Shown: positions 1 through 5,498 of the stretch, piece after piece
Numbering within the stretch: position 1 is the first letter of the stretch
Layout: each line of letters begins with the position of its first letter
DNA from: Acidobacteriota bacterium
GTDB taxonomy: Bacteria > Acidobacteriota > Blastocatellia > Pyrinomonadales > Pyrinomonadaceae
NCBI GenBank assembly: GCA_020199975.1
Contig: JAIVJP010000406.1
Coordinates: forward strand, 1-6,341
Reading direction: 5' to 3'
Length of the DNA stretch: 6,341 nucleotides
The notes under the pieces: model-generated
What the model was told of the DNA's origin: nothing
The model's database searches: none
Seen by the model: the letters and a program-made list of their open reading frames with translations, nothing else
Program-made: the position numbers and the translations under genes

Positions 1-745
1 GTGCTAGCTGGCTAACCATGCGCAGTGCTATAGGACGCACAGCTTGCGAAGAGTAACCGCCGGGAACCGTGTGACCTTCGACGGTCGGCATGGGCCTTAA
101 AGTATTGAGATCGACGCCAATGACCGACAGAATAGTATTGATCGCCGAAACGCCGACGGCACCGCCGCGTACCGCCGCGTGGGAAGGCTCCTTGATATTC
201 GTTATGTTCGGCGTCATCTTGGCCCATACTGGAATCTTGGAAACCTCAGTGACCCAGCCGGTGACTTCCTGGGTGAGATCCGGATGCTCGCCCATCTCCG
301 AACCCATTTTGCGCTCAGTCATTCCGTGTGGGCAGGAGAAGTTCAACTCGAAAGCATCGACCCCCGTGTCCTGAACAAGTTTCGTCATTTCCTGCCAGCG
401 GCTCTTCTCATATTCTTCCATGATGGAAGCGATGAGGATGTGATGAGGATACTGTTTTTTTAGCTGACGAAACTCGTCCAGCCAGACATCGATCGGCCGG
501 TCAGAGATCAACTCGATGTTCTCAAAGCCGATTACTTCTCCGGAAACCTTCGAGCGCAGCTTTCCATAACGTGGCACAACATTGACGACTTTGGCAGACT
601 CGAGACTGACAGTCTTGGCCACAGCGCCGCCCCAACCGGCGTCGTACGACTTCGCGATTACACGCGCGTTGGTTCCCGGCGGCCCTGAGCCCAGCAGGAA
701 GGGGTTAGGAAACTTCATTCCGTTGACGGTGATCGATAGGTCCAT
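1..745 (-). CDS. preA: PreA, catalytic subunit of NAD-dependent dihydropyrimidine dehydrogenase (partial, C-terminus beyond left edge)
   Basis: Reduces uracil or thymine to the 5,6-dihydro base, the first step of reductive pyrimidine breakdown, in the cytoplasm, together with the flavoprotein PreT. The 248 codons visible form the FMN-binding TIM barrel of the dihydroorotate dehydrogenase-like family. Landmarks: AKTVSLES at residues 43-50, NFSCPHGMTERKMG at 135-148, VWAKMTPN at 173-180 and SAINTI at 200-205. By analogy with mammalian DPD, Cys138 is the active-site acid, and Asn135, Lys176 and Asn203 contact FMN or substrate. The frame stays open to position 1, so the C-terminal part, which in E. 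coli PreA (about 410 aa) carries two 4Fe-4S motifs, lies outside the window. The ATG at 745-743 is chosen because AGGAG lies 8 nt upstream. It is the last gene of the visible cluster, 191 nt after the ureidopropionase. PreT is not seen and may follow off the left edge. Confidence 0.93.
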   Translation of the reverse strand, partial: MDLSITVNGMKFPNPFLLGSGPPGTNARVIAKSYDAGWGGAVAKTVSLESAKVVNVVPRYGKLRSKVSGEVIGFENIELISDRPIDVWLDEFRQLKKQYPHHILIASIMEEYEKSRWQEMTKLVQDTGVDAFELNFSCPHGMTERKMGSEMGEHPDLTQEVTGWVTEVSKIPVWAKMTPNITNIKEPSHAAVRGGAVGVSAINTILSVIGVDLNTLRPMPTVEGHTVPGGYSSQAVRPIALRMVSQLA

Positions 746-753
746 CGGATCAA

Positions 754-758
754 CTCCT
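754..758 (-). promoter_or_regulatory. Ribosome binding site of preA
   Basis: The minus strand reads AGGAG followed by an 8-nt spacer and the ATG at 745-743. This fixes the preA start, and the encoded MDLSITVNG is a normal N-terminus for this family. Confidence 0.75.
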
Positions 759-769
759 GATTAGACTGC

Positions 770-933
770 AGTGCCAATTGCTAATGCTTCATTTCCAATT
801 GCCGATTGCCAATTTGTCTTTGCGCTCTTCGTTAGCCGTTGTCCTACGATAGCGGTTTACCTTGCCAATCACACCAATCGCAAGCGGTAGTGCCAATTGG
901 CAATCGGCAATCTGAAATCGGCAATCGGAAATG
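770..933. repeat. Intergenic cluster of inverted and direct AATCGGCAAT/AGTGCCAATTG repeats
   Basis: The 191-nt gap between the ureidopropionase stop and the preA start has no convincing ORF. It is filled with related short repeats. A 17-bp perfect inverted repeat pairs 798-814 with 895-911, with an 80-nt loop. The 11-mer AATCGGCAATC occurs directly at 902-912 and 916-926, and ATTGCCGATT occurs inverted at 798-807. AGTGCCAATTG is directly repeated at 770-780 and 889-899. CATTTCC (790-796) is mirrored by GGAAATG (927-933). In the transcript this could form a long imperfect stem between the two genes, perhaps affecting mRNA stability or the relative expression of preA. Similar low-complexity intergenic repeats are, as I recall, common in some Acidobacteriota. 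No terminator-like U-tract follows the stem. Confidence 0.75.
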
Positions 934-936
934 TTC

Positions 937-1845
937 CTAGTCCGCGACCAACGCACCGTACGTATCCGGTCGGCGATCGCGGAAAAACTGCCAGGTGTTG
1001 CGCACCTCGCGGATCATGTCAAGATTCAAATCTGCAACCACCAGCGCATCCTGGTCGCGGGGCGCTTCGGCGACAAACTGTCCGCGCGGGTCGCAGAAAT
1101 AACTTTGCCCATAAAATTCGCCGATGTTCCAGGGCTGTTCATGACCGACGCGATTTATGGCGCCGATGAAATAGCCATTGGCAACCGCATGAGCTGGTTG
1201 TTCCAGCCGCCACAGGTATTCTGAAAGACCGGCCACCGTTGCGGAGGGGTTGAAAACTATTTCGGCCCCATTCAAACCGAGAGCTCGGGCCCCTTCCGGG
1301 AAGTGGCGGTCGTAGCAGATATAAACACCGATGCGCGCGAATGCAGTATCAAACGCGGGATACCCGAGATTACCCGGCCGGAAATAGAACTTCTCCCAAA
1401 AGCCAGGGTTGACGTGCGGAATGTGGTTCTTCCGATACTTGCCCAGATACCTTCCGTCGGCATCAATAACCGCGGCCGTGTTGTAGTAAATGCCGGTTAT
1501 CTCCTCCTCATAAATCGGCACGATGATCACCATGCCGTGGGCCCGCGCCACTTCCTGCATCAGGACCACGGTTGGCCCATCGGGAATCTTCTCCACCGCT
1601 TCGTACCAGCGGATCTGCTGCTCGGCACAAAAGTAAGGCGTAGTGAACACCTCCTGCATGCAGAGAATCTGCACGCCCTGATCGGCAGCTTGCTCGATGA
1701 AGCCCAGATGCTTCTCAATATTGAGCCGCTTGATATCGTCTACTGCCAAATCTGTCGGTGCCGCATTTGAGCACTGAATCAATCCGCATTTGACTGTGCG
1801 CGACCGCTTTCCGAGCCAGCGCCGCAGCCGGCTTGGGTGGCTCAT
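937..1845 (-). CDS. Beta-ureidopropionase (N-carbamoyl-beta-alanine amidohydrolase), nitrilase superfamily
   Basis: Hydrolyses N-carbamoyl-beta-alanine or N-carbamoyl-beta-aminoisobutyrate to the beta-amino acid, CO2 and ammonia, the last step of reductive pyrimidine degradation, in the cytoplasm. The 302-aa product has the full nitrilase alpha-beta-beta-alpha fold. The catalytic triad is visible: Glu65 in CMQEVFTTPYF, Lys139 in KYRKNHIPH and Cys177 in GVYICYDRHFPEG. The later segments EQPAHAVANGYFIGAINRVG and FYGQSYFCDPRG also fit ureidopropionases better than the related N-carbamoylputrescine amidases, and the neighbours support this. The conserved part starts only near residue 18 (VKCGLIQCS). 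The ATG at 1845-1843 is the only usual ATG or GTG upstream of it in frame, with a poor ribosome binding site, and it makes the gene overlap the permease ORF by 131 nt. The first 17 basic residues are therefore doubtful. The stop is TAG at 939-937. Confidence 0.93.
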   Translation of the reverse strand: MSHPSRLRRWLGKRSRTVKCGLIQCSNAAPTDLAVDDIKRLNIEKHLGFIEQAADQGVQILCMQEVFTTPYFCAEQQIRWYEAVEKIPDGPTVVLMQEVARAHGMVIIVPIYEEEITGIYYNTAAVIDADGRYLGKYRKNHIPHVNPGFWEKFYFRPGNLGYPAFDTAFARIGVYICYDRHFPEGARALGLNGAEIVFNPSATVAGLSEYLWRLEQPAHAVANGYFIGAINRVGHEQPWNIGEFYGQSYFCDPRGQFVAEAPRDQDALVVADLNLDMIREVRNTWQFFRDRRPDTYGALVAD

Positions 1846-3331
1846 CTAGCTCAGGTGGCCATAGCTTCGTTAAGACCAAGTGCGTTAGTCCCGCAGCGCC
1901 AAACCCGACGAACCAAGCGAAGTCATAAAGAAATCGTAGCGCCGGGACGACGAGACCGATCCACGCCAGTGCGCAACCAATTAAGGTTGCCGCGACAGCT
2001 CGCCAGTTCCAGCCGCCATTGTAAGCGTAAACCCCCTGCGGTCGGTAGAGATCGCCAAGGGCAAGCCGCTTCCTTCGCACAATCCAGTAATCGACAATTA
2101 ACACGCCCGCTATCGAACCCAAGCCCCCGGAATAACCAACCAGCCAGGCAAAAATATAACCGGAAGGGTCGGCAAGCAAACGCCAGGGTTGCATGAGTAT
2201 GCCGATAATGCCCGTAATTAGTCCGCCGGTCCGGAATGAGATCAACTTCGGAAAAGCATTGGCGAAATCATTTGCCGGAGAAACAACATTAGCGGCGATG
2301 TTCACCGCCAAGGTTGCCACCACCACTGTGAACATTGAAATCGCGACCACCCACACATTGCCGAACTGGCCCACCAACTTCATCGGATCCCAGAGCTCTT
2401 CCATCTTCATGTGCGGATAAATAACCACGGCTGCTGATGTAATCATAACGCCCATGGCGGCGAAGATCGTCATCGTCGTGGGTAGTGCCACCACCTGGCC
2501 AATCACCTGATCGCGTTGGCTTTTACCAAACCGTGTGAAGTCGGGCATGTTGAGCGATAGCGTGGCCCAGAAACCAATCATTCCCGTCAACGATGGAACA
2601 AAGATGGGCCAAAACTCTTTCAAACTATGGAATTTCCCCTGCTGGTTTAATAAGTAGCCTAGTCCTTGGGCTTTCCATATTGCCCAACCGAGTAACAGTG
2701 CAGTCATGATTAAAACGAACGGCGCCGCCCAGTTTTCAACTTTCCGGAGCAGATCCATACCACGATAGATGATGTAGATGTTGAGGGCCCAGAACAGGAG
2801 AAACGAAAACCACTCGGTAACCATGTGTCCGCCAATGGGACCACCCAGCAAGCCTTTCCAACCGGGAATGACGGCCCCGAAGAATACGTTTAGGGCCTCG
2901 CCGCCAATCCACGCTTGAATGCCAAACCAACCGCAGGCGACGATCGCCCTCATTAGGGCCGGCAAGTTTGAACCATAAGTGCCGTAGCTCGCGCGCGCGA
3001 AGACGGGGAAGGGAATGCCGTACTTGGTGCCCGGATGTGAATTGAGCAGAATGGGAATCAGAACAATGATATTGCCAAGCAGGATCGTAACTAACGCTTG
3101 CCACCAGTTCATGCCTGCGCTGATTAATCCCGACGAGAGCATGTAAGTCGGAATGCAGTGAGCCATGCTGATCCAGAGCGCTGCATAGTTGTACGTGGTC
3201 CAGTTGCGTTTCTTAACAGAAACTGGCGCCAGGTCTTCGTTGTAGAGCGGGCTGCGGCTGATTTCCTGGGCCACTTCTTTGCGCAGTTCTACCCGTCCGT
3301 CGGGGTGCTGGATCGTTTCAAAGTTGTTCAT
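1715..3331 (-). CDS. NCS1-family nucleobase/hydantoin permease (uracil or allantoin type)
   Basis: Cation-coupled inner-membrane transporter of the NCS1 family (Mhp1, PucI, Fur relatives). Beside pyrimidine breakdown genes the likely substrate is uracil, thymine or a hydantoin. From the chosen ATG the product is 538 aa with about 12 hydrophobic segments. Family landmarks are the N-terminal SPLYNEDLAPV before TM1, CGWFGIQAWIGG (Trp135 and Gln139, matching the substrate-contacting Trp117/Gln121 of Mhp1), GFWATLSLNMPDFTRFG (Trp255, matching Trp220) and the Asn-rich NIAANVVSPANDF. The ATG at 3331-3329 (MNNFETIQHPDGR) is preferred over the in-frame ATG at 3388, which has no ribosome binding site. 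The last transmembrane segment ends near LTHLVLTKLWPPE. The final 43 codons overlap the ureidopropionase in another frame and look like read-through rather than conserved protein, so the true 3' end is uncertain. It follows the nucleotidyltransferase by 80 nt. Confidence 0.92.
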   Translation of the reverse strand: MNNFETIQHPDGRVELRKEVAQEISRSPLYNEDLAPVSVKKRNWTTYNYAALWISMAHCIPTYMLSSGLISAGMNWWQALVTILLGNIIVLIPILLNSHPGTKYGIPFPVFARASYGTYGSNLPALMRAIVACGWFGIQAWIGGEALNVFFGAVIPGWKGLLGGPIGGHMVTEWFSFLLFWALNIYIIYRGMDLLRKVENWAAPFVLIMTALLLGWAIWKAQGLGYLLNQQGKFHSLKEFWPIFVPSLTGMIGFWATLSLNMPDFTRFGKSQRDQVIGQVVALPTTMTIFAAMGVMITSAAVVIYPHMKMEELWDPMKLVGQFGNVWVVAISMFTVVVATLAVNIAANVVSPANDFANAFPKLISFRTGGLITGIIGILMQPWRLLADPSGYIFAWLVGYSGGLGSIAGVLIVDYWIVRRKRLALGDLYRPQGVYAYNGGWNWRAVAATLIGCALAWIGLVVPALRFLYDFAWFVGFGAAGLTHLVLTKLWPPELDEPPKPAAALARKAVAHSQMRIDSVLKCGTDRFGSRRYQAAQY

Positions 3332-3345
3332 TTCTTGATGAGCCA

Positions 3346-3351
3346 ACCTCC
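3346..3351 (-). promoter_or_regulatory. Probable ribosome binding site of the NCS1 permease
   Basis: The minus strand reads GGAGGT, the best Shine-Dalgarno match near this gene, but 14 nt before the ATG at 3331, longer than ideal. It favours the 3331 start over the upstream ATG at 3388, which would place the site inside the gene. Confidence 0.45.
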
Positions 3352-3411
3352 AAAACGGGGCTTTGGCTAAAAGAAGTGCGCTAGGCATGCGAGTTATTCA
3401 TCAAACAGCGT

Positions 3412-3888
3412 CTATTTGCCGAGGTTCTCGTAGACTTCCCGAAACGCTTCAAGTAGAGGCAACTCGACAGCATCTCTTGGCCGACCGGCAGAGCGCTTGC
3501 TGGCTATGATGTCCCGAATGCTTAAGACTGGAAAGCCGCTTGAGACGTCCATACGACTCTTGGCTTTCTCATAGCTCTCGATCCCATCAGGAGCAAACAC
3601 CAGGTCAATGTCAAACGGTCCGGATTTTATTTGAATGAAATCTTTTCCGCTAATGATTTCTTCCTCAAGTCTGTCGTCGATGAGGAATCCAAGGTCCCTA
3701 AGCCCAGCAACTATCCGAATTCCATTCTCGAAATCCTTACGAGGGTACAGGTCAACATCCTGGGTTGTCCCTGGGTAGCCGAGCAGAATTGCACCGCTCT
3801 TGCCGATGAACATGTAATCGACCTGGTGGGCTGCGAAAGCTACGGCAACCTCTTGGGCTTGGGCTGGATTGAACCGGTCACGCGGCAT
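3412..3888 (-). CDS. Minimal nucleotidyltransferase, possible toxin-antitoxin-like partner
   Basis: A 158-aa protein of the DNA polymerase beta-like nucleotidyltransferase fold (AbiEii/MNT-like and DUF-type minimal NTases). Visible parts are FIGKSGAILLGYPGTTQDVDLY (residues 27-48) with the paired metal-binding Asp44 and Asp46, FDIDLVFAPDG (92-102) as candidate third carboxylate strand (Asp95), and the C-terminal helix SKRSAGRPRDAVELPLLEAF typical of these small NTases. The usual Gly-Gly before the nucleotide site reads Gly-Lys-Ser-Gly. The ATG at 3888 is chosen because it overlaps the upstream small ORF by 11 nt and has GAGG 10 nt upstream. The longer frame to 4056 is open only because it reads antisense-free sequence of the upstream gene in another frame. 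Substrate and biological role cannot be told from sequence. The tight coupling to a small charged protein suggests a toxin-antitoxin-like pair. It interrupts the pyrimidine operon between dihydropyrimidinase and permease. Confidence 0.8.
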   Translation of the reverse strand: MPRDRFNPAQAQEVAVAFAAHQVDYMFIGKSGAILLGYPGTTQDVDLYPRKDFENGIRIVAGLRDLGFLIDDRLEEEIISGKDFIQIKSGPFDIDLVFAPDGIESYEKAKSRMDVSSGFPVLSIRDIIASKRSAGRPRDAVELPLLEAFREVYENLGK

Positions 3889-4132
3889 CGAGTATCCGCC
3901 TCTGCAGGTCATCAGGTTCACCGTATCCCAAATACTCGGGCAAGAAGTCCCGGCACCATTTGCGATAATCTGTGGTTGAATTGAACGAGCGCCACGGGGC
4001 ATCGTCAAGAACGGGCTTGTAGACGTAACAAAATCCGTAGCGCATGCGCTCTTCAACGCTGCGCTTCAGGTTACGCTTACATTGACGGCGAAAATCGTCT
4101 AACCCGTCACTTTCCCTAATTCTTTCGCTCAT
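3878..4132 (-). CDS. Small charged protein coupled to the nucleotidyltransferase (antitoxin-like, hypothetical)
   Basis: An 84-aa protein starting MSERIRESDGLDDF, very rich in Arg, Lys, Asp and Glu in its first half and followed by SFNSTTDYRKWCRDFLPEYLGYG (residues 49-71). I recall short proteins with this D/STxxYRxWCxxxLPxxLGYG ending encoded just upstream of small nucleotidyltransferases in several phyla, but I know no proven function. Its stop (TGA at 3880-3878) overlaps the NTase start by 11 nt, implying translational coupling. The ATG at 4132 lies 17 nt after the dihydropyrimidinase stop. A GTG at 4165 in the same frame would add 11 residues and overlap the dihydropyrimidinase end by 16 nt; neither start has a clear ribosome binding site. 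No membrane segment or signal peptide is seen. Confidence 0.7.
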   Translation of the reverse strand: MSERIRESDGLDDFRRQCKRNLKRSVEERMRYGFCYVYKPVLDDAPWRSFNSTTDYRKWCRDFLPEYLGYGEPDDLQRRILDAA

Positions 4133-4149
4133 CTTCGCAGCCTGAAACT

Positions 4150-4983
4150 CTACATTGTCAAGCACGTGCCGCGTTTCAGAAACTGTCCATCGCCGGGTTT
4201 GCCTTTGTATTCGCCGTTTTCAATCACCACTCTGCCACGCGAGAGCACTGTCTCCACGACGCCTTTGATTTTCTTGCCCTCATAAGTGTTGTAGTCAACG
4301 TTCATGTGACTAGTCTTCACACTAAGCGTCTGCACCTTCTCGGGATCGAAGATCACAATGTCGGCGTCTGAGCCGATGGCTATGGTCCCTTTCTTTGGAA
4401 ATAGGCCGAACATCTTCGCGGCGGCAGTTGACGTGAGTTCAACGAAGCGATTGAGACTGATGCGGTTTTCGACTACCCCGCCGTTGTAGATCAACGGCAC
4501 ACGGTTTTCGACGCCCGGAGCGCCGTTGGGAATCTTGGAAAAATCATCGCGTCCCAGCTCCTTCTGCTCCTTCATGCAGAAGGGACAGTGATCCGTGGAG
4601 ATCACTTGCAGGTCGTCCATCTTCAGCCCCTTCCACAGTTCAGCCTGGTTCGACTTGTCGCGCAACGGTGGTGTCATGACGTATTTCGCGCCTTCGAATC
4701 CGGGCTCGTCATAGTTGTCGAGCGAGAGAAAAAGATACTGCGGACAAGTTTCTGCAAAGGCAGGGATTCCGCGGTCGCGAGCCTGACGCACCTGGTTGAG
4801 CGCATCCGCGCAGGAGAGGTGGACGATATAAACAGGGGACTCGGCCATCTCGGCAATCGCGATAGCCCGATGCACACCTTCGGCCTCAGCGATTGTGGGA
4901 CGGGTCAAGGCGTGATACTTCGGCGCTGTACGGCCTTGCTGAAGAGGCCGCGGACATGGCGCGAAAGATGGTAGCGTCGTCAA
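4150..4983 (-). CDS. hydA: C-terminal fragment of dihydropyrimidinase
   Basis: An open frame of 277 codons whose first 13 or so residues are out-of-frame N-terminal sequence. Family homology begins at LQQGRTAPKYHALTRP (residues 14-29). Visible are His55 in VYIVHLSCADAL (a second-site zinc ligand), the ETCPQYL and TPPLRDK segments, Asp131 in STDHCPF (the catalytic Asp and metal ligand), the substrate-binding NGAPGVENRVPL, and the C-terminal beta-sandwich GSDADIVIFDP. It ends with TAG at 4152-4150. No ribosome binding site supports the ATG at 4983, so this part is probably untranslated or translated only weakly by chance initiation. Confidence 0.82.
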   Translation of the reverse strand: MTTLPSFAPCPRPLQQGRTAPKYHALTRPTIAEAEGVHRAIAIAEMAESPVYIVHLSCADALNQVRQARDRGIPAFAETCPQYLFLSLDNYDEPGFEGAKYVMTPPLRDKSNQAELWKGLKMDDLQVISTDHCPFCMKEQKELGRDDFSKIPNGAPGVENRVPLIYNGGVVENRISLNRFVELTSTAAAKMFGLFPKKGTIAIGSDADIVIFDPEKVQTLSVKTSHMNVDYNTYEGKKIKGVVETVLSRGRVVIENGEYKGKPGDGQFLKRGTCLTM

Positions 4984-5461
4984 CTAGGAAAACCCCCGGG
5001 TAAGCCATGAACATCTTGAAGCTCGTCACACCTTCGTCCATGGCCGTGTGCAATTCTTCAATCTGATTGTCTTCGAGTTCGGTTGTGATCAGGTGGAAGC
5101 CATAATCGATGGCGGTCTTGCCTTCCGCTTTCGCATGCCAGTTGTCGATGCCCTCGATCAATGATTGGCCTTTGTACTGCACGGCGAAATCAATAATGGT
5201 GGTCGTGCCGCCGTGAGCGGCAGCAATAGTTCCAGTGCGGAAGTCGTCGGAAGCCTGCGTGCCGCCGAAGGGAAGTTGCATGTGCGTATGCGGATCAATG
5301 CCGCCAGGGATAATCAACTTGCCGGCGGCATCGATGACCTTGTCGGCTTCCATGTCCAGCTTCGCGCCGATCACGGAAACCACTTCGTTCTCAATTAAAA
5401 TATCGGCATTGTAGTTGTCAGTGGCGGTGATGATGTGGCCGTTCTTGATTATAGTTTTCAC
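4886..5461 (-). CDS. hydA: N-terminal fragment of dihydropyrimidinase
   Basis: A 191-aa open frame with GTG start at 5461-5459, preceded by a strong AGGAGG 10 nt upstream. It carries GGIDPHTHMQLPF with zinc ligands His58 and His60, the Asp56 typical of this loop, and TSFKMFMAYPG with Lys149, which is carboxylated in the family to bridge the two metals. Residues up to Met169 (DDATIFRAM) match the family. The remaining 22 residues, to the stop at 4886, are out-of-frame sequence after the deletion. Alone it lacks half the active site and is not expected to be active. Confidence 0.85.
   Translation of the reverse strand: MKTIIKNGHIITATDNYNADILIENEVVSVIGAKLDMEADKVIDAAGKLIIPGGIDPHTHMQLPFGGTQASDDFRTGTIAAAHGGTTTIIDFAVQYKGQSLIEGIDNWHAKAEGKTAIDYGFHLITTELEDNQIEELHTAMDEGVTSFKMFMAYPGVFLVDDATIFRAMSAASSARPYSAEVSRLDPSHNR
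4931..4950. repeat. Short perfect hairpin at the dihydropyrimidinase deletion junction
   Basis: CGGCCT (4931-4936) and AGGCCG (4945-4950) are exact inverted copies around an 8-nt loop. The hairpin fills the interval between the last in-frame N-terminal codon (4955) and the first family-like C-terminal codon (4935), so it marks the point where about 71 nt are missing. Confidence 0.7.
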
Positions 5462-5471
5462 GAACCAATTG

Positions 5472-5477
5472 CCTCCT
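5472..5477 (-). promoter_or_regulatory. Ribosome binding site of dihydropyrimidinase
   Basis: The minus strand reads AGGAGG, 10 nt before a GTG codon at 5461-5459. It is the strongest Shine-Dalgarno match in the window and decides for the GTG start, giving the normal family N-terminus MKTIIKNGHI. Confidence 0.75.
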
Positions 5478-5498
5478 GACGGAAAAAAAGGAATAGAA

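Larger units (their letters stand above)
4150..5461 (-). pseudogene. hydA: Dihydropyrimidinase (D-hydantoinase), broken by an internal deletion and frameshift
   Basis: Zinc-dependent cyclic amidohydrolase that opens 5,6-dihydrouracil or dihydrothymine to the N-carbamoyl-beta-amino acid, the middle step of the pathway, in the cytoplasm. Two adjacent minus-strand frames together cover nearly the whole protein: 5461 to about 4955 gives residues 1-169, and about 4935 to 4150 gives the rest from GRTAPKYHALTRP on. In intact family members about 30 residues lie between these points, including the HAEN motif whose His is a metal ligand. Here only 19 nt separate the ATG codon at 4957-4955 and the GGC at 4935-4933, so roughly 71 nt are missing, which also shifts the frame. 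The other ligands are all present. The gene begins 37 nt after the HEPN remnant and ends just before the small antitoxin-like ORF. Either the gene is dead or the contig has a local assembly error. Confidence 0.85.

Noticed and set aside
161..180. Exact 10-bp tandem duplication ACCGCCGCGT x2 inside preA
   Set aside because: The encoded AAVRGGAVGVSAINTI fits the PreA family without any extra or missing residue, so it is a chance effect of GC-rich codons, not a mutation.
770..933. CRISPR array
   Set aside because: The repeats are 10-17 bp, irregularly spaced and in both orientations, without uniform spacers.
1303..1770. 155-codon plus-strand open frame
   Set aside because: Lies wholly antisense to the clearly recognised ureidopropionase and has no recognisable domain or ribosome binding site.
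4588..4974. 128-codon plus-strand open frame
   Set aside because: Antisense to the conserved C-terminal part of dihydropyrimidinase. Its composition is that of a shadow frame.
5483..5489. U-tract on the minus strand as a terminator between the HEPN remnant and dihydropyrimidinase
   Set aside because: No GC-rich stem precedes the seven-base tract, and it lies immediately before the ribosome binding site.
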